A stretch of DNA of 64,000 nucleotides, taken from positions 6,758,320-6,822,319 of the forward strand of contig NZ_AP022871.1 of assembly GCF_011764565.1 (NCBI RefSeq), in the 5' to 3' direction. The notes below the pieces were generated by a model. It had not been told where the DNA came from and searched no databases. It was given only the letters and a program-made list of their open reading frames with translations. Origin of the DNA: Phytohabitans suffuscus. GTDB lineage: Bacteria; Actinomycetota; Actinomycetes; Mycobacteriales; Micromonosporaceae. Below, one piece after another: positions 56,071-64,000 of the stretch. Each line of letters opens with the position of its first letter. Position 1 is the stretch's first letter. The position numbers were made by a program, and so were the translations under genes.

Positions 56071-57770
56071 CAGAACAGGAAGTAGCGCTGGGCCATCGGC
56101 AGCTCGGTCACCGGCCGCGGCTCGACCACCTCGCCGTCGATCCGCACCGTGAACGTGTCGGGCTCCACCTCGATGCGCGGGGTGGCGTCGTTGAGCGGGA
56201 GGTCGGCCTTGCCGCGGCCGCGTACCCCGGCGACCGGGGCCAGCCGCCGCGCCACCGCGAGCCGCTCGGCGAGCCCGTCCTCGACGGCGGCCGGCGCCAC
56301 GAACGCGAGGCTGGTCGCGGCCGGCGCCGCGCCGTACGCGCCGAACATCGGGCGGGGGAGCACCGGCTGGGGCGTGGGGATCGAGGCGTTCGCGTCGCCC
56401 ATCTGCGCCCACGCGATCATGCCGCCCTTGATCACCAGGTGCGGCCGCACGCCGAAGAACGCCGGGTCCCACAGCACGAGGTCGGCCAGCTTGCCCGCCT
56501 CGACCGAGCCGACGTCACCCTCGATGCCGTGCGCGACGGCCGGGCAGATCGTGTACTTCGCGACGTACCGGCGGGCGCGGTGGTTGTCGGCCGCCCCGTC
56601 GCCGGAGAGCGCGCCGCGGCGGTCCTTCATCACGTGCGCGGTCTGCCAGGTGCGGAGCACGACCTCGCCGACCCGCCCCATCGCCTGCGCGTCCGAGCCG
56701 ATCATCGAGATCGCGCCCAGGTCGTGCAGTACGTCCTCGGCCGCCATCGTGCTCGGCCGGATGCGGCTCTCCGCGAACGCGAGGTCCTCCGGCACCGACG
56801 GGTTGAGGTGGTGGCAGACCATCAGCATGTCGAGGTGCTCGTCGAGCGTGTTGCGCGTGTACGGCCGGGTCGGGTTGGTCGACGACGGCAGCACGTTGGG
56901 GTGCGACGCGACCGTGATGATGTCGGGCGCGTGGCCGCCGCCGGCACCCTCGGTGTGGTACGCGTGGATGGACCGCCCGCCGATCGCCCGCAGGGTGTCC
57001 TCGACGAAGCCGGCCTCGTTGAGCGTGTCGGTGTGGATGTTGACCTGCACCCCGGCGGCGTCGGCGACGGTGAGGCAGGCGTCGATCGCGGCGGGCGTGG
57101 TGCCCCAGTCCTCGTGCAGCTTGAAGCCGCCCGCGCCGGCCCGCAGCTGCTCCCACATCGACTCGGCGCTGACCGTGTTGCCCTTGCCGAGCAGCATCAC
57201 GTTGACCGGCCAGGGGTCGATCGCCTCGAACATGCGGGCCAGGTGCCACGCGTTCGGCGTGACGGTGGTGGCCTTGGTGCCCTCGGCCGGGCCGGTGCCG
57301 CCGCCGATCACCGTGGTGATGCCGCTGGCCAGGGCCTCTTCGAGGATCTGCGGGCAGATGAAGTGGACGTGCGAGTCGATCGCGCCGGCGGTGAGGATCC
57401 GGCCGTTGCCGGCGATGATCTCGGTGCCCGGCCCGATCACCAGGTCGGGGTGGACGCCGTCCATGGTGTCCGGGTTGCCGGCCTTGCCGAGCGCCACGAT
57501 CCGCCCGTCGCGGATGCCGACGTCGGCCTTCACCACGCCCCAGTGGTCGAGCACGACCGCGCCGGTGATCACGGTGTCCGGGGTGCCCTCGGCGCGGGTC
57601 GCCCGCGACTGCCCCATCGACTCGCGGATCACCTTGCCGCCGCCGAAGACCGCCTCGTCGCCGCCGGCGCAGCGGTCCTCCTCGACCTCGATCAGCAGGT
57701 TGGTGTCGGCGAGCCGGACGCGGTCGCCGGTGGTCGGCCCGTAGAGGGAGATGTACCGCTGGCGGTTCAT
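56070..57770 (-). CDS. ureC: urease alpha subunit
   Basis: 566 aa, the usual length. All active-site residues sit at the numbers known from Klebsiella urease: His134 and His136 (DSHVHFICP), carbamylated Lys217 (GFKLHEDWG), His219, His246 ([11 protein letters not shown]), His272 ([12 protein letters not shown]), flap His320 (MVCHHLNP) and Asp360 ([10 protein letters not shown]). It hydrolyses urea to ammonia and carbamate with two nickel ions. ATG at 57770 follows GAGAG; overlaps ureB by 4 bp. Confidence 0.98.
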   Translation of the reverse strand: MNRQRYISLYGPTTGDRVRLADTNLLIEVEEDRCAGGDEAVFGGGKVIRESMGQSRATRAEGTPDTVITGAVVLDHWGVVKADVGIRDGRIVALGKAGNPDTMDGVHPDLVIGPGTEIIAGNGRILTAGAIDSHVHFICPQILEEALASGITTVIGGGTGPAEGTKATTVTPNAWHLARMFEAIDPWPVNVMLLGKGNTVSAESMWEQLRAGAGGFKLHEDWGTTPAAIDACLTVADAAGVQVNIHTDTLNEAGFVEDTLRAIGGRSIHAYHTEGAGGGHAPDIITVASHPNVLPSSTNPTRPYTRNTLDEHLDMLMVCHHLNPSVPEDLAFAESRIRPSTMAAEDVLHDLGAISMIGSDAQAMGRVGEVVLRTWQTAHVMKDRRGALSGDGAADNHRARRYVAKYTICPAVAHGIEGDVGSVEAGKLADLVLWDPAFFGVRPHLVIKGGMIAWAQMGDANASIPTPQPVLPRPMFGAYGAAPAATSLAFVAPAAVEDGLAERLAVARRLAPVAGVRGRGKADLPLNDATPRIEVEPDTFTVRIDGEVVEPRPVTELPMAQRYFLF

Positions 57771-58081
57771 AGCTCTCCTCCCACCTCGCCCCGCAGCCCC
57801 GGCACGACGCGGTTGCCGGCCAGCGGGACCAGGTCGACGTCGCGCGGTACACCGGGCTCGAAGCGCACGCTGGTGCCCGCCGGCACGGCGAGGCGGTGGC
57901 CGCGGGCGGCGGCGCGGTCGAAGTCGAGGGCCGGGTTGGCCTCGGCGAAGTGGTAGTGCGAGCCCACCTGCACGGGCCGGTCGCCGGTGTTGGTCACGGC
58001 GAGGGTCAGCACGGGCCGCCCGGCGTTGATCTCCACGTCGCCCTCGCCGGGGATGATCTCCCCCGGAACGATGCCGCTCAC
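57767..58081 (-). CDS. ureB: urease beta subunit
   Basis: 104 aa. Signature blocks [45 protein letters not shown] and the C-terminal [21 protein letters not shown]. Structural subunit of the (alpha beta gamma)3 urease. GTG at 58081 overlaps the ureA stop by 4 bp. Confidence 0.97.
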   Translation of the reverse strand: MSGIVPGEIIPGEGDVEINAGRPVLTLAVTNTGDRPVQVGSHYHFAEANPALDFDRAAARGHRLAVPAGTSVRFEPGVPRDVDLVPLAGNRVVPGLRGEVGGEL

Positions 58082-58380
58082 GGGATCGGCTCGTGGACGG
58101 TGACGAGCTTGGTGCCGTCGGGGAACGTCGCCTCGACCTGTACCTCCGGCAGCATCTCCGGCACACCCTCGAGTACGTCCTCGCGGGTGAGCACCTGCCG
58201 GCCCGCCTCCATGAGCTCGCCGACCGTGCGGCCGTCGCGGGCTGCCTCCAGGAGGAACGCGGTGATCACCGCGGTCGCCTCCGGGTGGTTGAGCCGCAGG
58301 CCGCGCTCGCGGCGCCGCCAGGCCACATCGGCGGCCACATGGATCAGCAGCCGGTCCTGCTCGTGCCGGGTCAGGAACAC
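58078..58380 (-). CDS. ureA: urease gamma subunit
   Basis: 100 aa. [21 protein letters not shown] and [21 protein letters not shown] are characteristic of UreA. GTG at 58380 follows GGAGGTGACC. First gene of ureABCFGD (no ureE). A GlnR-like box lies 24-50 bp upstream. Confidence 0.97.
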   Translation of the reverse strand: MFLTRHEQDRLLIHVAADVAWRRRERGLRLNHPEATAVITAFLLEAARDGRTVGELMEAGRQVLTREDVLEGVPEMLPEVQVEATFPDGTKLVTVHEPIP

Positions 58381-58403
58381 AGGGTCACCTCCAGCGGGAT
58401 GCT

Positions 58404-58430
58404 GACACCTCAACGTTTCCGGCACGTTTC
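58404..58430 (-). promoter_or_regulatory. GlnR-like box upstream of ureA
   Basis: On the minus strand the site reads GAAAC-GTGCCG-GAAAC-GTTGAG-GTGTC, three pentamers each 6 bp apart. The actinobacterial GlnR consensus alternates GTnAC and GAAAC at the same 6-bp spacing. GlnR controls urease in several actinomycetes, so nitrogen-dependent control of ureABCFGD is likely. Confidence 0.6.
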
Positions 58431-58513
58431 GGTTGTGCGGGCGGCCCCTGCGCGGTCGGGGGCCCGCTCCCTGACAGAATGGCCGGGATAGCCAGGACAA
58501 AGGAGACGCACCC

Positions 58514-60367
58514 GTGATCCGTACCCATGACGCCGGAAGCCTGCGCGCCGCGGACGCCGGCGCGACGGTGACGCTCGCCGGGTGGGTGGCCCGCCGGCGC
58601 GACCACGGGGGTGTCATCTTCGTCGACCTGCGCGACGCGTCGGGCGTGGTGCAGGTGGTGTTCCGAGGAGCGTCGGCGATCGAGGACATCGGGCTCAGCG
58701 AGGAGACCGCTGTTGCTCACGCGCTGCGCAACGAGTTCTGCGTGAAGGTGACCGGTGCCGTCGAGCGCCGCCCGGAGGGCAACGACAACCCGGAGCTGCC
58801 CACCGGCGAGATCGAGGTCAACGTCTCCGCGCTGGAGATCCTCTCCGAAGCGGCGCCGCTGCCGCTGCCGGTCGACGACCACGTCGACGCGGGCGACGAC
58901 ATCCGGCTCAAGTACCGCTACCTCGACCTGCGCCGCAGCGGCCCGGCGCGGGCGATCCGGCTGCGCTCGCGGGCCAACCAGATCGCGCGCACGGTGCTGC
59001 ACGACCGCGAGTTCGTGGAGATCGAGACGCCGACGCTCACCCGCTCCACGCCCGAGGGCGCCCGCGACTTCCTGGTGCCGGTGCGGCTCCAGCCCGGCAC
59101 CTGGTACGCCCTCCCGCAGTCGCCCCAGCTCTTCAAGCAGCTGCTGATGGTCGGCGGGATGGAGCGGTACTACCAGATCGCCCGCTGCTACCGCGACGAG
59201 GACTTCCGGGCCGACCGGCAGCCCGAGTTCACCCAGCTCGACATCGAGATGTCGTTCGTGACCCAGGACGACGTGATCGAGCTCGGCGAGGCGATCGTCG
59301 GCGCGCTCTGGCGGGAGCTGGCCGGCCACGGGATCAGCGGCCCGATCCCGCGGATCACCTGGCACGACGCGATGGCCCGGTACGGCTCCGACAAGCCCGA
59401 CCTGCGGTACGGCGTCGAGCTGACCGAGCTGACCGACTACCTGCGCGGCACCGAGTTCCGGGTGTTCGCCGGCGCGATCGACGCGGGCGGGTACGTCGGC
59501 GCGGTCGTCATGCCCGGCGGCGGCGCGCAGACCCGCAAGGAGCTCGACGGCTGGCAGGACTGGGCCAAGGCGCGCGGCGCCCGCGGCCTGGCGTACGTGG
59601 TGCTCGACGCCGAGACCGGCGAGGCCCGCGGCCCGGTCGCCAAGAACCTCAGCGAGGCCCACCTCGCCGGCCTGGCCGACGCCGTGGGCGCCAAGCCCGG
59701 CGACGCGGTCTTCTTCGCCGCCGCCACCGAGCGCCGCGAGGCACAGGAGCTGCTCGGCGCCGCCCGCGTCGAGATCGCCCGCCGCTCCGGCCTGGTCGAC
59801 GAGGACGCGTGGGCGTTCTGCTGGGTGGTCGACGCCCCGATGTTCGAGCCCTTGGAGGAGGGCGGCTGGACCGCGGTCCACCACCCCTTCACCTCGCCGA
59901 ACGACGAGTGGCGCGACCGCTTCGAGGAGGCGCCCGACCGCGCGCTGGCGTACGCGTACGACATCGTGTGCAACGGCAACGAGATCGGCGGCGGCTCCGT
60001 CCGTATCCACCGCGGCGACGTGCAGCGCCGCGTCTTCGACCTGCTCGGCATCTCGGCGGAGGAGGCGGCCGACAAGTTCGGCTTCCTGCTCGAAGCCTTC
60101 AAGTACGGCCCGCCGCCGCACGCCGGCATCGCGTTCGGCTGGGACCGGGTCTGCATGCTGCTGTCCGGCGCCGACTCGATCCGCGAGGTCATCGCGTTCC
60201 CGAAGACCCGCGGCGGCTACGACCCGCTGACCGGCGCGCCCACGCCCATCACGGCGCAGCAGCGCACCGAGGCCGGCGTGGACGCCAAGCCCAAGGCACC
60301 GACCCAGGCCGCCGCCGAGAAGCCCGGCACCGTCGGCGTCGCCGTCCCGGTCGAGCACAGCAACTAG
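58514..60367 (+). CDS. aspS: aspartyl-tRNA synthetase (bacterial type, GAD insert)
   Basis: 617 aa class IIb synthetase. OB-fold anticodon domain at the start ([21 protein letters not shown]), catalytic motif 2 [20 protein letters not shown], the bacterial GAD insertion (about 290-410) and motif 3 [13 protein letters not shown]. The tail after 570 is Ala/Lys/Pro-rich. GTG at 58514 follows AAGGAGA. Divergent from ureA with 133 bp between starts. Confidence 0.95.
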   Translation: MIRTHDAGSLRAADAGATVTLAGWVARRRDHGGVIFVDLRDASGVVQVVFRGASAIEDIGLSEETAVAHALRNEFCVKVTGAVERRPEGNDNPELPTGEIEVNVSALEILSEAAPLPLPVDDHVDAGDDIRLKYRYLDLRRSGPARAIRLRSRANQIARTVLHDREFVEIETPTLTRSTPEGARDFLVPVRLQPGTWYALPQSPQLFKQLLMVGGMERYYQIARCYRDEDFRADRQPEFTQLDIEMSFVTQDDVIELGEAIVGALWRELAGHGISGPIPRITWHDAMARYGSDKPDLRYGVELTELTDYLRGTEFRVFAGAIDAGGYVGAVVMPGGGAQTRKELDGWQDWAKARGARGLAYVVLDAETGEARGPVAKNLSEAHLAGLADAVGAKPGDAVFFAAATERREAQELLGAARVEIARRSGLVDEDAWAFCWVVDAPMFEPLEEGGWTAVHHPFTSPNDEWRDRFEEAPDRALAYAYDIVCNGNEIGGGSVRIHRGDVQRRVFDLLGISAEEAADKFGFLLEAFKYGPPPHAGIAFGWDRVCMLLSGADSIREVIAFPKTRGGYDPLTGAPTPITAQQRTEAGVDAKPKAPTQAAAEKPGTVGVAVPVEHSN

Positions 60368-60752
60368 CTGACCTCCTGGGGCCGACGGCGCGCGGCCACC
60401 CTCGGCCAGTCACCGCCGGCGAGGTGGGCTTGACCCGCGGGCCTGGCAGCGCAGGTCGGGGAAGTCGGCGAGCGCCAGCGAGCCGCCGACCGCAGCGGTG
60501 CCCGCGGGAGCATACGGTCCGCGGCTGGGGCGGACGGGGGTAAATCTGCCTGACCGGCGGTCGGAGTGAGCCGGGTCACGGACTCCCATTCGTCCTTTCG
60601 GGTGACGCGCGGCCCGCGACCACCGCGTCCCGCCCAGTGACGACTTTCACGGAGCGTGGCCTCGGCCGCGGCAGAAACGTCCACGGTGGACGCTTGGCGG
60701 GATGTGGCGATGGGTACATGAGGCGTGCGCCAGACCCCCTCAAGGAGGCTTC
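60368..60752. other. 385-bp gene-free stretch
   Basis: Contains copy 2 of the 80-bp repeat (60443-60522). The remaining part up to the small membrane protein shows no gene, clear promoter or terminator that I can support. Confidence 0.7.
60443..60522 (+). repeat. 80-bp dispersed repeat, copy 2
   Basis: Aligns with 46031-46109 from CTGGCAG to CGGTCCGC with about nine differences. Confidence 0.75.
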
Positions 60753-60962
60753 ATGTTCGCCATCGCTGCTGCCGCGGTGTTCGGCTTCGCTCTGTTGCTC
60801 GACCTGCTCGACTCCGACCTGGGTGCGCCGGACCTGTTCAACTGGCAGACCCTGGTCCTGATCGGCCTGTTCCTGCTGGCCCTGTACTTCGCCGGCGTCG
60901 GCCGCGGCTCCGCCGGTGGCGGTGGCCGATGGTACCGGGGACGGCGTCCGGGCCGCGGCTGA
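60753..60962 (+). CDS. small membrane protein
   Basis: 69 aa, ATG 4 nt after AAGGAGG. Two hydrophobic segments ([19 protein letters not shown] and [18 protein letters not shown]) around an acidic loop ([13 protein letters not shown]), then a Gly/Arg-rich tail. No family recognised. It lies 26 bp before rarA and may be co-transcribed. Confidence 0.75.
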   Translation: MFAIAAAAVFGFALLLDLLDSDLGAPDLFNWQTLVLIGLFLLALYFAGVGRGSAGGGGRWYRGRRPGRG

Positions 60963-60988
60963 CGATCGGCCGGTACTGTCTGTGGGTG

Positions 60989-62368
60989 ATGGAGACCGAC
61001 GGCCTGTTCCCCCTCGCGGCCACCGGCGTGCGCACCGCACCGCCGGCGGGCGGCGCCACCGGTGGGTTCACCCCGCCCGGTGCCGACTCGCCGCTGCCGG
61101 TGCGGATGCGCCCCGCGTCGCTCGACGAGCTGGTCGGTCAGGATCACCTGCTGGCGCCCGGCGCGCCCCTGCGGCAGCTGGTCGGCGGTTCGACGCCGAT
61201 GTCGGTGATCCTGTGGGGGCCGCCGGGCAGCGGCAAGACCACGATCGCCCACCTGGTGGCGGCCGCCAGCGACCGGCGGTTCGTGGCGATGTCGGCGCTC
61301 ACGGCCGGCGTCAAGGACGTGCGCGCGGTGATCGACACGGCCCGCCGGGAGCGGCGGGCCGGTGGGCCGCCCACCGTGCTCTTCATCGACGAGGTGCACC
61401 GCTTCAGCAAGACCCAGCAGGACTCGCTGCTCGCGGCCGTCGAGGACCGCACGGTCACGCTGCTCGCGGCCACCACGGAAAACCCGTATTTTTCCGTCAT
61501 CTCGCCGCTCCTGTCACGGTGTGTGCTGCTCACTCTCCAGCCGCTCGACGAGGATGCCGTGCGCGGGCTCATCCGCCGCGCGACCACCGACGAGCGCGGG
61601 CTCGGTGGCGCGGTCACTCTTGATCGAGAGGCCGAAGACCATCTGGTACGGCTCGCGGGCGGCGACGTGCGCAAGGCCCTCACCGCTCTGGAGGCGGCCG
61701 CCTCGTCCGCCGAGGCGCTCGGTGCTTCGGTGATCGACCTGGCCACCGCCGAGCAGGCGGTCGACGTGGCCGCCGTCCGCTACGACCGTGACGGCGACGC
61801 GCACTACGACGTGACCAGCGCGTTCATCAAGAGCATGCGCGGCTCCGACCCCGACGCGGCGCTGCACTGGCTGGCCCGCATGCTCGTCGCGGGGGAGGAC
61901 GCGCGCTTCATCGCCCGCCGCATGGTGATCTTCGCGAGCGAAGACGTGGGCATGGCCGACCCCACCGCGCTGACGGTGGCGACGGCGGCCGCCCACGCGG
62001 TCGAGTACGTGGGGCTGCCCGAGGCCCAGCTCAACCTCGCCCACGCCGTGATCCACCTCGCCACCGCGCCGAAGTCCAACTCGGCCACGGTCGCGATCGG
62101 CAAGGCGATGGCCGACGTACGCGCGGGGCGGGGCGGCACCGTCCCCCGCCACCTGCGCGACGCGCACTACCCCGGCTCGCGGGGGCTGGGCCACGGCACG
62201 GGTTACCGGTACCCGCACGACGACCCGCGCGGCGTTGTCACCCAGCAGTACGCTCCGGACGACCTGGCGGGCACCGACTACTACCGGCCCAGCGAGCACG
62301 GCTCGGAGCGCGCGGTGGCGGCGCGCCTCCCCGCGCTCCGCCGGATCGTGCGAGGTGACAATGCGTAG
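60989..62368 (+). CDS. rarA: replication-associated recombination ATPase RarA/MgsA
   Basis: 459 aa AAA+ protein. Walker [18 protein letters not shown], Walker [17 protein letters not shown], sensor [16 protein letters not shown], and the C-terminal tetramerisation part with [17 protein letters not shown] and [16 protein letters not shown]. It acts at stalled replication forks and interacts with SSB. ATG at 60989 is chosen; a GTG six bases upstream is possible. Confidence 0.94.
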   Translation: METDGLFPLAATGVRTAPPAGGATGGFTPPGADSPLPVRMRPASLDELVGQDHLLAPGAPLRQLVGGSTPMSVILWGPPGSGKTTIAHLVAAASDRRFVAMSALTAGVKDVRAVIDTARRERRAGGPPTVLFIDEVHRFSKTQQDSLLAAVEDRTVTLLAATTENPYFSVISPLLSRCVLLTLQPLDEDAVRGLIRRATTDERGLGGAVTLDREAEDHLVRLAGGDVRKALTALEAAASSAEALGASVIDLATAEQAVDVAAVRYDRDGDAHYDVTSAFIKSMRGSDPDAALHWLARMLVAGEDARFIARRMVIFASEDVGMADPTALTVATAAAHAVEYVGLPEAQLNLAHAVIHLATAPKSNSATVAIGKAMADVRAGRGGTVPRHLRDAHYPGSRGLGHGTGYRYPHDDPRGVVTQQYAPDDLAGTDYYRPSEHGSERAVAARLPALRRIVRGDNA

Positions 62369-62488
62369 GGAGGCTCTTGTCGGTGCTCTGTGGGGCACGG
62401 TCGTACGCCCAGGTGGTGACGCGATCTTCGTCGGCGACGCCGCCGCACGCCTGCGCGGCGGCGCACGTCTCGGTAGGGGCGTGAGCGC

Positions 62489-64000
62489 ATGGTGAAGCGC
62501 TGGGGCCGCGGAAAGGGCGAGGAGCCCGTCGACGAGCCGGTGAGCGGCGAGGAGACCGGCTGGCTCGACGACCTGCGCACCGCCAAGGAGGAAGGCGCCG
62601 CGATCGGCCCGGGTGCCGCCGGCGCCTCCGCGTACGCGAAGCTCCCCACCGGCGACGAAGACGAGGACGACGCGGACGGCTGGTCCCCCGCGCCCCCGCG
62701 CCGCGCCGAGGAGCCCGCCGGCCCGTCCGTGCCGCTGCCGAGCGCCCAGCGCGGCCAGCCCGCCCCGTTCGGCCCGGACGGCCCCGCCCCTGTTGTGCCC
62801 GCCCCTGGTGTGCCACCCCGCGTCGCCGACCGCCCGACGATGCGCCGCCCGGCCGGTCCCGGTGGCCGCGAGGCCCTACCGCCCGCCGGCCCTCCGCTCG
62901 TCCCCGGCCATCCGCTCGCGGCCGGCCCCGGTGCCGAGCCACCGCACCCGATGGCACCGCCCGGCTACGGCGAGCCACCCCCGCCCGGCTACGGCGAGCC
63001 GCCACCGCCCGCCCGTCGAGGCGACGGCGTGCGCGGCCGCTTCGACGACCCTTCCGGCGGTGCCTACACCGGCGCCCCACCGCGACGCGGCGAGTCCGGC
63101 GGCTTCGAGCAGGTCATGCCACTGGCCGGCCCGGACGGCGGCCGCTTCGACGGCGCCCCGCCCCGTCCCGGCGACGCGACCGACGTAAGCCGCCCCGGCG
63201 GCCCCGGCGACATCGCCGCAGGCCGGCGTGCCGCAGGCAGGCACGGCGACACCGGCGACGTGATGGATTCCGGTCGTCACGGCGGCACCGGCGACGTGAT
63301 GGGTGGCGCCCGGCATGGCGGCACCGGCGACATTATGGGCTCCGGTCGTCATGGCGGCACGGGTGACGCGATAGGTGGCGCCCGGCACGGCGGCACCGGT
63401 GACGTGATGGATTCCGGTCGTCACGGCGGCACAGGTGACGTGATGGGTGGCGCCCGGCACGGCGGCACCGCTGACGTCATGGGCTCCGAACGGCGCGGCG
63501 GTCCAGCTCGCCACGGTGACACCGGCGACATCGCCGCCTCCGGTCGCCACGGCGACACGGGAGACCTAAGCCGTCGCGATGACACGGGCGACGTCGGCCG
63601 GCGCGGTGACAGGGGAGACGTCGGCCGTCGCGGCGACGCGGGCGATGTCGGACGGCGCGGCGGACGTCACGGCGACACGGGTGACGTGACGGGCGGCGGC
63701 CGCCACGGCGGCACCGGCGACGTGATGGCTGGCGGCACGGGCGACGTCACCGGTGGACCCCGGCACGGTGGGGTTCCCGCTCCGGGCCGCCTGGGTGACA
63801 CCGGCGGCTTCCCGGCCGTACCACCCGCTGCCCGCCACGGTGAGCCGGAGCCACGGCGTCCCGACGGCGGCCCGCGCGGCCGCTTCGACGCCGTCCAGCC
63901 CGGTCAAGCCTTCCCGCTCCGCCACGGCGACGGCGCGGATGCCGCACCACCGCGCCACGGCGACGCCCCGCCCTACGGCGATCCCGCGCCGCCCCGACGC
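62489..64000 (+). CDS. low-complexity repeat protein (C-terminus beyond window)
   Basis: 504 codons open to the window edge from ATG at 62489 (MVKRWGRGKGEEPVDEPVSG). Residues 1-75 are charged, 75-200 are Pro/Gly/Ala-rich with two PPGYGEPPPP units, 251-334 are seven tandem 12-residue units, and the rest is Arg/His/Gly/Asp-rich with scattered RHGDTGDV words. No membrane segment or enzyme motif is visible, and the protein is probably disordered. It follows rarA in the same direction. Function unknown. Confidence 0.7.
   Translation, partial: MVKRWGRGKGEEPVDEPVSGEETGWLDDLRTAKEEGAAIGPGAAGASAYAKLPTGDEDEDDADGWSPAPPRRAEEPAGPSVPLPSAQRGQPAPFGPDGPAPVVPAPGVPPRVADRPTMRRPAGPGGREALPPAGPPLVPGHPLAAGPGAEPPHPMAPPGYGEPPPPGYGEPPPPARRGDGVRGRFDDPSGGAYTGAPPRRGESGGFEQVMPLAGPDGGRFDGAPPRPGDATDVSRPGGPGDIAAGRRAAGRHGDTGDVMDSGRHGGTGDVMGGARHGGTGDIMGSGRHGGTGDAIGGARHGGTGDVMDSGRHGGTGDVMGGARHGGTADVMGSERRGGPARHGDTGDIAASGRHGDTGDLSRRDDTGDVGRRGDRGDVGRRGDAGDVGRRGGRHGDTGDVTGGGRHGGTGDVMAGGTGDVTGGPRHGGVPAPGRLGDTGGFPAVPPAARHGEPEPRRPDGGPRGRFDAVQPGQAFPLRHGDGADAAPPRHGDAPPYGDPAPPRR
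63239..63490 (+). repeat. seven in-frame 36-bp tandem repeats
   Basis: The coded unit is RHGGTGDVM followed by GGA, DSG or GSG, twelve residues, seven times without a break (first unit RHGDTGDVMDSG, last RHGGTADVMGSE). Units alternate so that a 72-bp period is also visible. Diverged single words continue downstream. Confidence 0.85.

Noticed and set aside
62361-62495. 44-codon frame starting inside the rarA stop ([12 protein letters not shown]...)
   Set aside because: No ribosome site, overlaps both neighbours, and no recognisable family or membrane segment.
63239-63490. Regular 36-bp repeats resembling a CRISPR array
   Set aside because: There are no unique spacers; the repeats are contiguous, in frame and coding.
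62876-63550. Long antisense open frame over the repeat protein
   Set aside because: It is the mirror of the in-frame repeats on the plus strand, with no start signal or family match.

Overview
The window is very GC-rich, densely packed with short or overlapping intergenic junctions (many ATGA/GTGA overlaps) and uses GTG starts freely. Gene order follows a backbone known from Actinobacteria: thrS - HIT hydrolase - pgsA - acyltransferase - pimA - pdxS/pdxT - yebC - ruvCAB - yajC/secD/secF - apt - relA - cyclophilins - beta-lactamase-fold hydrolase - hisS, and later aspS - rarA. Phosphatidylinositol mannoside genes, a Ser/Thr kinase and the order itself point to an actinomycete; by general resemblance I would guess Micromonosporaceae, but no rRNA or marker comparison was possible.

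Layout. 1-5.5 kb: a response regulator running off the left edge, a GH63-type glycosidase, a cyclopropane-fatty-acid-type methyltransferase and thrS. 5.5-15 kb: HIT protein, aldo/keto reductase, EF-G-like GTPase, the PIM lipid genes, vitamin B6 synthesis (pdxST) and yebC. 15-24.4 kb is accessory: a vapBC toxin-antitoxin pair, a beta-propeller lipoprotein, a CitA/CitB-type two-component system divergent from a dicarboxylate transporter, a class V aminotransferase, and an MFS exporter with its TetR repressor. 24.4-38.7 kb is housekeeping: ruvCAB, Sec accessory proteins, apt, relA, cyclophilins, hisS. 38.6-45.2 kb: MarR regulator, a UrtA-like protein without signal peptide, and the urea ABC transporter urtABCDE. 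45.2-46.2 kb is a gene-free island of palindromic repeats. 46.2-49.3 kb: thioesterase, HxlR regulator, Ser/Thr kinase. 49.4-58.4 kb, all on the minus strand: an ABC transporter and a GdmH-like guanidine hydrolase behind a guanidine-I (ykkC) riboswitch, a DoxX protein, then urease ureABCFGD. 58.5-64 kb: aspS, a small membrane protein, rarA and a repeat-rich protein that runs off the right edge.

The most interesting system is nitrogen scavenging. The riboswitch (minus strand, about 53.26-53.40 kb) sits directly in front of gdmH and an SsuABC-like importer. The predicted flow is: guanidine is imported, GdmH cleaves it to urea and ammonia, and urease (with urea also brought in by UrtABCDE) cleaves urea to ammonia and CO2. 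A GlnR-like box in front of ureA fits control by nitrogen status.

A second theme is quality. Twelve positions in ten genes, six of them housekeeping (thrS, PIM acyltransferase, lipoprotein, histidine kinase, ruvB, yajC, secD, apt, kinase, gdmH), each show one missing base, mostly in short G or C runs. The uniform direction makes assembly error far more likely than decay, and I annotate these as intact genes with a note. A third theme is dispersed short repeats between genes: a 62-bp family (3 copies), a 48-bp palindrome (3 copies), an 80-bp family (2 copies) and a 208-bp inverted-repeat element.
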